Source of the DNA: Erythrobacter colymbi
Lineage (GTDB): Bacteria > Pseudomonadota > Alphaproteobacteria > Sphingomonadales > Sphingomonadaceae
NCBI RefSeq assembly: GCF_002155685.1
Contig: NZ_MUYK01000008.1
Coordinates: forward strand, 1 to 64,000
Reading direction: 5' to 3'
DNA length: 64,000 bases
The notes under the pieces were generated by a model. It was not told the origin of the DNA and searched no databases. It worked only from the letters and a program-made list of their open reading frames with translations. Shown here piece by piece: positions 16,749 through 24,416 of this stretch; within the stretch, counting starts at the first letter, position 1; every line of letters begins with the position of its first letter. The position numbers and the translations under genes are program-made.

Positions 16749-18029
16749 TCAGCGTGAACGCGCGGCCAGGATCGCCCGGTTGCGCTTGTCGAGCGCCATG
16801 AAGGACTTGAACGGCACCGCAGCCTCGTTCGTGTGTCCCTCGTGGCCGAGGCTCCAGAGCTGTTCGTAGAACCACGCCATCCCGGCAAATCCGTTGATCG
16901 CCTTCATCAGTTGTAGGCGCTTGAGGAAACCGAGCCAGCCCGGGATCACTTCAAGCCGGTCCTCATAGCGCGGCAATTGGGCAAGCCCTTCGATCAGGCG
17001 GCGCGGGGCATCGGTCATCACGCACATCGGGCGGCCGATGCCGATCACGTCCGCTGCCCCGCCCTCGATCGCCTGCGCCATCGCCGCCCGGCTGCGGAAG
17101 CCGCCGGTGACCATCAGCGGGATGCTGACTTCGGCCTGCATCGCCTGCGCGAAATCGACGAAGTAGGCCTCGCGCGCGGCGGTCGAGGGGGCGACGTTCT
17201 GTTGTTCGACCGCCTCCATCCCCTCGATCCCGAGCAGCTTGGGCTGTTCATAGGTACCGCCCGAAATCTCGATCAGATCGACCGAGGCGGCCTCCAGCCA
17301 TTTGACCACCGTCAGGCTGTCGGCAAAGTCGAAGCCGCCTTTCTGGAAATCGGCGCTGTTGAGCTTGACCGCGACCGGGAAGGCCGGCCCGACCGCAGCT
17401 CGGACCGCAGCGACGATCTCAAGCAGGAAGCGCGCGCGGTTCTCAAGGCTCCCGCCGTAGTCGTCGGTCCGGTGATTGGAGCGCGGGCTGAGGAATTGCG
17501 AGACGAGGTATCCGTGCGCGGCATGGATCTGGACGCCGGTAAAGCCCGCGTCCTGACAGGCCTTGGCGGCAATCGCCCAGCGCGCGACAAGATCGCCGAT
17601 CTCGGCAGTCGTGAGCGGCACGGGCTTGCCGAACTGCCCGCCGGGAAGCGCCAACTGCACGGCAGAGGCGGACTTCGGTGCCGGATTGACGGTCTTCTGC
17701 ACCTGCCGCCCGCCGTGGCTGATTTGCGCCCACAGGTGGTTGCCGCCACGCGTCCCGGCCCTCGCCCAACCCGCGAGCGCGGCCGCCATCGCCGCGTCGG
17801 GGACGCGGTCGATCACGACATTGCCGGGGCGTTCGAGGTGGTCGCGATCGACAATGACATTGCCGGTGATGAGCAGCCCCGCCCCGCCATCGGACCACAG
17901 ACCATAAAGCCGTTCGAGCTGCGCCGTCGGGATACCGTCCGGCGTGGCAAGTCCTTCGGTCATGGCCGCCTTCGCGAGTCGGTTGGGCAAGGTGGCGCCG
18001 CAGGGTAGCGTCAGGGGCGATTCGAGCAT
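16749..18029 (-). CDS. NADH:flavin oxidoreductase (OYE superfamily, enoate reductase-like)
   Basis: About 426 residues, FMN-dependent TIM barrel related to Old Yellow Enzyme but distinct from the gene at 5622. Visible: LPNRLAKAAMTEGLA at the N-terminus, QISHGGRQVQ, the catalytic pocket VQIHAAHGYLVSQFLSPR, then NHRTDDYGGSLENR, and a phosphate site GFRSRAAM with GIGRPMC. HAAH supplies two histidines as in canonical enoate reductases. The start at 18029 follows GAAAGG with six-base spacing. About 50 extra C-terminal residues (a Trp/Phe-rich segment with FAGMAWFYEQL) extend beyond the barrel. It runs convergent with the split LysR gene, two bases apart. Confidence 0.9.
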   Translation of the reverse strand: MLESPLTLPCGATLPNRLAKAAMTEGLATPDGIPTAQLERLYGLWSDGGAGLLITGNVIVDRDHLERPGNVVIDRVPDAAMAAALAGWARAGTRGGNHLWAQISHGGRQVQKTVNPAPKSASAVQLALPGGQFGKPVPLTTAEIGDLVARWAIAAKACQDAGFTGVQIHAAHGYLVSQFLSPRSNHRTDDYGGSLENRARFLLEIVAAVRAAVGPAFPVAVKLNSADFQKGGFDFADSLTVVKWLEAASVDLIEISGGTYEQPKLLGIEGMEAVEQQNVAPSTAAREAYFVDFAQAMQAEVSIPLMVTGGFRSRAAMAQAIEGGAADVIGIGRPMCVMTDAPRRLIEGLAQLPRYEDRLEVIPGWLGFLKRLQLMKAINGFAGMAWFYEQLWSLGHEGHTNEAAVPFKSFMALDKRNRAILAARSR

Positions 18030-18280
18030 GCAAAGCCTTTCGAACAGGGCCGAACTGGCATGAGCTAAAGCGCTTTCGGCATCGGGAAAAGTGTTACTGG
18101 CCGGTCTGCTCGATGCTGTCGACAACTTTATGTAGCGAGCGCTTCACCTTGATTGTGATGGTTAACGGGCCTTCGGCAAGCCTTTCCAAATATTGCGGAA
18201 AAACTCGCGCGTTTACCCAAGATTATCCGTGAAATTCCGAGTTTCGCCCTGATCGATGCAGCTGGGCGAAAGGATGGAGC

Positions 18281-20422
18281 ATGGCGAAGCGGACAGTTAC
18301 GGCACGGATGCAAGAAATGACGGCAGCGCTGGTGGCCTGCCTGCTGCTCGCCGGCTGCGGCGGCGGAGACGAGGCCAGCGCGCCGCCCACGGCCGGTGCG
18401 GCGCCCGCGCCCACGCCTTCGACCCCGCCGGTCGCAGCGGCCGCGCCCATCGGGCAATGGCGCGAACTCATTCTCAACAACGACGGGTCGATCAACGCGG
18501 CTGAATATCGCCGCGTAGCCAATGCGTTCAACACGCCCGAGATCGTCAATTACCGGCTCGGCCCGACTGCCACCGACTTCGGGACGGCAGCAGAAACATC
18601 GACCGTCTTCTAGCCAGAGCCGAACGGGCTGTGGAAGGGCGGGGTCAATCAGGCGCTCGCCGATCGCTTCTGTGTGACCCCGGACAAACTCCCGCGCAGC
18701 GATGCCGAGGACCGGGCGCTTTACGGCGAGGGCTATTCCGGAGGCGGCGGCTGGCAGATGGCCGGGCAGATGCTGTTCAACCCCGATGCGAACGCACCGA
18801 GCGATTTCAGCGCAGGCGTCGCCAACATGCGCGCCTTCGATGGTGCAAGGGCGATCCGGGGCATCATCCCCGGAGTCGAGGCAACGGGGGGCGGCCAGAC
18901 CGAGGCCCTCTGTCTGCGCATGCGGGCGGAATGGACGCCCGACTGGTGGAACCGCAACGGCATCTCCACGCCGACGTCAACGGCGATCCCGGGTCTGCGG
19001 CAACGATACCCTGACCTTCCGCTGCCCGCAGTTGCCACGGCGCGCGGCCAGATCCAGACCTCCGTGACCGGGTTTCTGGCCTTCCGCAATGGCGTGATCG
19101 CCGCCGCCGGGACGGGCAACGACAGTTACACCGGGATCGGCAACGAGGTTCTTCCCGTGCTGCAATTGCCCCCAGGCAAGGTTCCGACCGGGCTGGCGCT
19201 GTCCGGAATGAACGAGTTCCTGTTCGTGACCGTGTGGGATACCAACGCGGTCAAGGGCCAGCTGGCGGTGATCGCGGTCGGCCCTCAGGATCCCGCCAAC
19301 ATCGGACCTGCCGATACGGGACGCTTTGGCTGGGGCGTGCAGAGCTGGCCGACGATCCGCGGATTAAAGCTGCTCGGCTTCGTCGACCTGCCGATGGCGG
19401 CACCGACGAGCGTTTCGGTGGCGCTGTCCTCCGGCACGAAATCGTTCCGCGGCTACAACACCTGGCGCGGCCCCGAGCTGACAACGGATGCCGGCCGCGC
19501 CGAATGGAACGCGCGCAGCGTGCTCGATTACGACGCGTTCCTGCCGCAAGAGACGCATTGGAAGAACCTCGCCGCCGCCGGCTACGTCGCGGTCGGCTCC
19601 CGCGCGGAAAACAAGGTGGCGATTGTCGACCTGCGCCCGCTCCTGACCTTCTACCGCACCATGTATCTGACGACGCAGGCCAACTGGAACCAGACCGCGA
19701 ACAGCAACCAGGGCCCGGGCGACAACCAGTGGCCCTATACCTTTGCCGCGCGGCCCGAGCAGATGCCGAAGGTACTTGGCACGATCGAGGTCCAGCAGCC
19801 CACCGCCGTCTTCGCCCGCCAGAAGCGGCTCGGCGCGAACGCGCGGTCGGGCCGGGTGGTGCAGGAGCGCTGGAATGAGCTCGGCAAGCGCCTGACCATC
19901 GCGACGATGGACGGCAAGATCCGCCAGTATGACGTGACCTCGCTCGTCAACCCCACTCGCACGCCGCAGATGCCGACCGCGACCATCGCGGAATGGCAGA
20001 CCGGTGCCAATCCCGTCCAAGTTACGGCACCCATCGCGGGTGACTTCCTCAGCGACGATATCTTCGTCGTCAGCCGGGGGACGCGGCGCATCTATGTCAA
20101 CGACTGGCGCGGCCAGCCGCTGGCGACCTTGCAGGATTCGCGGCTCGTGGACCCGGTCAACATCGCGATCGGCCCGAACTATGCCGGCTACGCTGGCAGC
20201 GGCGCCAACAACGCCCTCAACGTCCGTGCGCTCGCGGTGCTCGATTACAACGGCAAGATCGTCCACAGCTACGGCATGAACATCGGCAATTCTGCCGGTT
20301 GGCCTGCCGAGCAATGGCCCTTCCGCCCGCCAAGCGGCACGCAGGCCCAAACCTTTCAGTACGGCTTCGGCAACAGGCTGGCAGGCAAACCCTTCATGTT
20401 CAGCTTCGACGAAGTGATCTGA
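18281..20422 (+). pseudogene. Beta-propeller-like lipoprotein interrupted by an in-frame amber codon
   Basis: One reading frame of 714 codons runs from 18281 to 20422 with a single internal TAG at 18611-18613. The N-terminus is a lipoprotein signal (LVACLLLAGC, lipid-accepting Cys at about residue 26) followed by an Ala/Pro/Thr linker. After the TAG the same frame continues without another stop. The C-terminal half has repeated strand patterns such as VAIVDLRPLL, RLTIATMDGKIRQYDV, DIFVVSRGTRRIYV and ALAVLDYNGKIVHSYG, suggestive of a beta-propeller. CAG to TAG is a simple explanation. No named family is recognised. It may be a recent pseudogene, a readthrough product, or two separate products. 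Confidence 0.7.
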
Positions 20423-20427
20423 CGCCC

Positions 20428-20730
20428 ATGAACAGTATCGCGCAGCGTGCCGGAGCATGTATTGCAGCATTCGCCCTGACCTTTCTTCGCCCTGACCTTT
20501 CTTGCTGCCTGCGGCGGGGTCGACGGTGGGGGCGCACAATCGACCGCATCCGTCGGTGGAGCGGGCATGGATACCGGGAAGCAGGATTTCCTTCTGCTTT
20601 CCGGCAGCCCCGTGATCGCCGCCGCGCGTAGCCTCGGCAGTCCGGCGCGCGATATCGCCGGAGCGCGCCGGCCGCAGGGCGCGGGAGTCGATATCGGCGC
20701 TTTCGAAAGCTTCTCGGAAGGGCCGCAAGG
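20428..20730 (+). pseudogene. Remnant of a lipoprotein with a parallel beta-helix C-terminal tail
   Basis: The frame starting at 20428 is broken by a 16-bp tandem duplication. With one copy removed it reads as a lipoprotein signal (ALTFLAACGG) running straight into LLLSGSPVIAAARS and RRPQGAGVDIGAFE, the typical last repeat of secreted right-handed beta-helix (choice-of-anchor Q type) proteins. The body of the helix, normally several hundred residues, is absent, so there has been an internal deletion as well as the frameshift. In the restored frame the next stop is not until 20944, inside the convergent receptor gene. It directly follows the amber-interrupted lipoprotein, six bases on. Confidence 0.65.
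20472..20503 (+). repeat. 16-bp perfect tandem duplication
   Basis: CGCCCTGACCTTTCTT occurs twice in direct succession (20472-20487 and 20488-20503). It lies inside the hydrophobic core of the lipoprotein signal and shifts the frame by one base. This is the visible cause of inactivation of the gene starting at 20428. Confidence 0.9.
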
Positions 20731-20897
20731 GGGGACCGATCATCATGGCACGCGAAACCAACCGGGCAGGCTGTCCCGACCCGGACAAGGAACCGTCGGT
20801 CGTGGCCCTGCCCGGCGCCGCGCGCCAGCGGGTCCGGCAGGGGCCGCTTGCCAACACCTTTGTCGCCCGCACCAAGCTGTTGGCGGCGCGAGCCCGG

Positions 20898-22811
20898 TCA
20901 GAAATCGACTCCCAGGCTTAACTGCACCGCACGCGCATCGATGAAGCCGTAGACGCCGCTGCCAAAGACGTCCCAACCGAAGGTATTGGCGAGGTTGGTG
21001 GCGCTTAGTCGCGCCTGTGCAGGCACATCTCCGAGCCGGAAGCCGTAGCGCACGCCCGCATCGAAGACGGCCCGCGCCGGCACGCGCACGACATTGCTGC
21101 TGGTCGCCACGACCGAGGATTGCGCCCGCACTCCGGCGGACAGGGTGACGCCCTCGGCAACGGGCGGGCGCCAGTCGACAGCGAGGTTGAAGCGGCGGTC
21201 GGGGCGGCCCACCGCCTCGGTCCCTACCAGCCCCGCCTCCACCGCCGGGCCGCGCACCCTGGAATCGCCTATGATCGCGCCGCCCACCACATCGAGCCGC
21301 GGCGTGATCGCGCCCGACAGACTCACCTCGATACCCCGGTTTGCCGTGCTGCCGAGCTGGCTGAACGCACCCTGCGGGTCGAACTGGAAATAGGGGCGGC
21401 TCAGATCATAGGCTCCCACGATCAGGCTGAGACCGGGCTTCAGCTTCCAGCGCAAGCCGATATCGTATTGGCGGGTCCGGCTGGCGGGCAGCGGCGCGTT
21501 GCGGTTGGTCGCGCTGCCCGGCGCAGCGCCGCTGTCCTCCAGTCCCTCGGCATAGCTGGCATAGGCCGACAACCGCTCACCCAGCCGCACTGATCCGGTC
21601 GCGGTGAGCAGCACCGGGCTCGCCCTGCCGACCAAGGCCGCGCCGTTGCCGGGAACGGCGCGCTGGCGGTAAGCGGTCTTCTGGAGGCCGAGATTGAAGT
21701 CGACACCGCCCCGCCAGCTGAAGGCGTATCCTGCCGCGATCGTGCCCTGCCGGATCTGGTTGAGGTCCTGTGCTCCGAACGCGGGGGCCGGACGCGGCGC
21801 AGGCTGCGGCGCGCCGATTACGATCCGGCCCAGATCGACGAACTGGCTCCCGCCGAACAGGCGCTCGCGCAGGCGCCCGCGCAGCGACAGCGTGAAGGTG
21901 TGTCGCACATCGCCGCTGCCGAAAGCGCGGTCGAGCCGCAGCTCACCGCTGGTCGATCCGTTGCGCGCAGGCGGATCGGTGACGATCAGCTGGCTCGCGG
22001 TCGAATCGGGAGTGACGTCGAGATAGAGATTGGCGAAGCTCGCCGGGGCGTTGGAGACCGACCGGAATATCCCTGCCCGCAGCCGCCAGCCACCCTCCTG
22101 CCATTTGACGATCGTGCCAAAATTGAAGCGGTTGCGCGAATTCTCGGCCCAGTCCGGCCCGGTGAACAACAGGCGCGGGACGCGCGGGGGCAGGTATTCG
22201 CCCGAGGTGATATAATCGGGCGGGCTCTGTGCCTCGCGCATCGCCAGATAGGAGAAGAAGGGCACCACCTCGAGACTGTCCGAGGGTTTCCATTCGAAGG
22301 TCGCGCTTCCCGAGGCGATCCAGTCGGTGGTGCCGTTGCCATAGGCCTCGCGATAGGCCCCCGCGCCCAGCGCCGCGCCCAGGCGCGGGGAAAGCCGGAC
22401 ATCGGCGGTCGCTTCCGAGACCAGGAAGCCAAACGTGTCGGTCGAGGCGAACAGGCTGCGCCCCGGGTCTGCCGCAGGTCTGCGCAACCGGATGTCGACC
22501 ACACCCGAGGGCGCAGGAAAGGCAAAGCCCTGCGCCGCGATCCCGACGCGGATCGTGGTGGTCGATCGCAGCAACGAAGAGGGCAGCGTGACCGGGTCGA
22601 AATAAAGATCCTCGAGCCGCACATTGCCCGCGTCCACGGCCGAAAATCCGCGCACATCATCCGAGCCGTAGAGCCCGATATTCTCGCGCCCGATGCTGGT
22701 GCCGAAGGCATCCTCGGCGGCCTGCAGCGCATTCTCGGTCGCGCGCTGGGCGTGGAGCGGCGCTGCGGCGACACCTGCGAGCAGCGCGGCGGCAATTGTT
22801 GATTTATTCAT
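20898..22811 (-). CDS. TonB-dependent outer-membrane receptor
   Basis: About 637 residues. A signal peptide (ALLAGVAAAPLHAQ, cleavage near residue 20) is followed by a plug domain (about 40-150, with SDDVRGFSAVDAGNVRLEDL) and a C-terminal 22-strand barrel ending in the terminal aromatic of outer-membrane proteins (LSLGVDF). It is slightly short for a TBDR and has no long N-terminal signalling extension. The start at 22811 is chosen for the signal peptide; the ribosome site is weak. It is divergent from a LysR regulator with about 100 bp between, so substrate-induced control is likely. Substrate unknown; a siderophore-like or organic compound is possible. Confidence 0.88.
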   Translation of the reverse strand: MNKSTIAAALLAGVAAAPLHAQRATENALQAAEDAFGTSIGRENIGLYGSDDVRGFSAVDAGNVRLEDLYFDPVTLPSSLLRSTTTIRVGIAAQGFAFPAPSGVVDIRLRRPAADPGRSLFASTDTFGFLVSEATADVRLSPRLGAALGAGAYREAYGNGTTDWIASGSATFEWKPSDSLEVVPFFSYLAMREAQSPPDYITSGEYLPPRVPRLLFTGPDWAENSRNRFNFGTIVKWQEGGWRLRAGIFRSVSNAPASFANLYLDVTPDSTASQLIVTDPPARNGSTSGELRLDRAFGSGDVRHTFTLSLRGRLRERLFGGSQFVDLGRIVIGAPQPAPRPAPAFGAQDLNQIRQGTIAAGYAFSWRGGVDFNLGLQKTAYRQRAVPGNGAALVGRASPVLLTATGSVRLGERLSAYASYAEGLEDSGAAPGSATNRNAPLPASRTRQYDIGLRWKLKPGLSLIVGAYDLSRPYFQFDPQGAFSQLGSTANRGIEVSLSGAITPRLDVVGGAIIGDSRVRGPAVEAGLVGTEAVGRPDRRFNLAVDWRPPVAEGVTLSAGVRAQSSVVATSSNVVRVPARAVFDAGVRYGFRLGDVPAQARLSATNLANTFGWDVFGSGVYGFIDARAVQLSLGVDF

Positions 22812-22912
22812 CGGAGAGGGATTCTGGCCTGTTGAACGAGGCGCTTGTTTCCCTCGCAAATCCTGCGATGACTATCGAATTGGTTCGCGATACATATGAA
22901 GAAAACTCAACG

Positions 22913-23785
22913 ATGAACTCGCGTGCTTCGCTCAGTGTCTCGCTCAACGCACTGCGGGTGTTCGAAGCTGTGGTGCGGCTCGGCGGCGTGAACCCGGCCG
23001 CCGCCGAGCTGGGGCTGACGGCCTCGGCGATCAGCCACCAGTTGAAGGCGCTCGACGCGGCGATGCCACTGCCGCTGCTCCGGCGCGAGGGACGAAGGGC
23101 AGTGCCGACCGTCCAGGGTGCAAAGCTCGCCGCGCACCTGGGCGCTGCCTTCGCCGCGATCGACGTTGCCCTCGACGAGGTGCGCAGCGCACGGCAGGTG
23201 ATGACGATCAGCGCCTATGACAGCTTTGCGGTCAACTGGCTGCTCCCGCGCCTTGCCCGCTTCACCGAATCCCGACCCGAGATCGATGTCCGTCTGGCGA
23301 CGTCGCCGCGCCTGCTCGATCTCGAGCGTGAGCGGATCGATTGCGCGATCCGGCTCGGCCCGGGCGGATGGCCGGGGATCGAGGCACAGCTGCTGGTGCC
23401 ACAGTATTTCGGCCCGCTGGTGCGCAGCGACCGGGCGGACGGTGCAGCGGTCCCGCGGATCGTGTGGGTGGGGAGCGAAGACGATTGGGACCCTTGGCCG
23501 CAATGGCAGCGGGGCGGTCAGGAAATCCGGGTGATGTCGCGCGAGCTGGTGATCGGAGCGGTGATGTCAGGCACGGGCATGGGCGTGCTCGACCTGGTCC
23601 TTATGTCGGACCGGATTGCCAACCGGGAGGTCACCGTGGCGGGTCCGCGTCATGCCTCGCCGTGGAGCTATTACCTCGCCCTCCCCGCCGGCCGCCCCAC
23701 CCCGCCTCACGTCCGGGCCTTTGCCGAGTGGGTGCGCGAAGAGATGGCGCAGACCGAGCGGTTCCTGAGCGAAAATGTCGGGTGA
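22913..23785 (+). CDS. LysR-family regulator (GcvA-like)
   Basis: About 290 residues. The DNA-binding domain (residues about 8-68) contains VNPAAAELGLTASAISHQ, where the A-I-S-H-Q variant is typical of the GcvA/AmpR branch, followed by RREGRRAVPTVQG. The effector-binding domain runs from about 95 and includes DSFAVNWLLPRLARF. The start at 22913 places the HTH at the usual distance; an upstream in-frame ATG would add 39 unlikely residues. It is divergent from the TonB-dependent receptor and probably controls it. It is followed tail-to-tail by the retropepsin-like gene. Confidence 0.88.
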   Translation: MNSRASLSVSLNALRVFEAVVRLGGVNPAAAELGLTASAISHQLKALDAAMPLPLLRREGRRAVPTVQGAKLAAHLGAAFAAIDVALDEVRSARQVMTISAYDSFAVNWLLPRLARFTESRPEIDVRLATSPRLLDLERERIDCAIRLGPGGWPGIEAQLLVPQYFGPLVRSDRADGAAVPRIVWVGSEDDWDPWPQWQRGGQEIRVMSRELVIGAVMSGTGMGVLDLVLMSDRIANREVTVAGPRHASPWSYYLALPAGRPTPPHVRAFAEWVREEMAQTERFLSENVG

Positions 23786-23835
23786 CGACGGCTTGATCAT
23801 GTAACGGCGATGCCGCTGCGCCGTGCCGCATCGGT

Positions 23836-24357
23836 TCAGCCCGCGGGAAGCTTGAGGTAGAGCTCGCTCGATCCGATGTTGATGATCCCGGAAAAGCCGC
23901 TGAGGATGTCCTGCCCGACAACCCCGTCGATCTCGGTGCCCGTGGCCGCTTTCAGCCGCGCGACCACGCTGTCGAGATTGGTGCTGTAGACCTGCGTCAA
24001 GGGCACGGCCCGGCCGCCGAGCGCGATACTTTCGATCGGATGGCTGGTGATAGCGATATTGCCCCCGGCGCCCGCGCCCTGCTCTTCGTCGGTCGCTGCG
24101 CCGAGCCCGAACTTCGCCAGCCGGTCATGCCGCACCACCGTCGCACCAGCGCCGGAGTCGAGCACGAAGGTGCCAGCCTGTCCGTTGATCACCACATCGA
24201 TGATCTCGTGACCAGTGGGCAGCTTGGTGAGCTTGAGGACCGTGAAGCCCTGGCTCGCGAGGAAGCGGCCGACTTCGCTCGGTTCGGGCGGTGCAGCCGG
24301 TGCGGGCGCAGGCAGGACCATGGCAAGGGCGACGAGGACAAGGGCAAAGGGACGCAT
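23836..24357 (-). CDS. Retropepsin-like periplasmic aspartic protease
   Basis: 173 residues. The signal peptide (FALVLVALAMVLPAPAPA) predicts export to the periplasm. The catalytic motif FVLDSGAGATVV (Asp near residue 67, D-S-G as in several bacterial retropepsins) and a later IDGVVGQDILSG, reminiscent of the second retropepsin signature, support a single-domain aspartic protease that would act as a dimer. The start at 24357 follows GAGG eight bases upstream. It lies 59 bp downstream of the large TonB-dependent receptor on the same strand, so the two are probably co-transcribed. The substrate is unknown; processing of the receptor's N-terminal extension is a speculation. Confidence 0.8.
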   Translation of the reverse strand: MRPFALVLVALAMVLPAPAPAAPPEPSEVGRFLASQGFTVLKLTKLPTGHEIIDVVINGQAGTFVLDSGAGATVVRHDRLAKFGLGAATDEEQGAGAGGNIAITSHPIESIALGGRAVPLTQVYSTNLDSVVARLKAATGTEIDGVVGQDILSGFSGIINIGSSELYLKLPAG

Positions 24358-24416
24358 GAAGAATACCTCACAAATAGGGAAGGAAGAAAGGATGGCCGAC
24401 CGGCGGCACGGAGTGG

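Noticed and set aside
20744..20922. 57-codon plus-strand frame between the decayed lipoprotein and the TonB receptor
   Set aside because: It overlaps the receptor's 3' end, has no ribosome site and resembles nothing known; probably non-coding decay.
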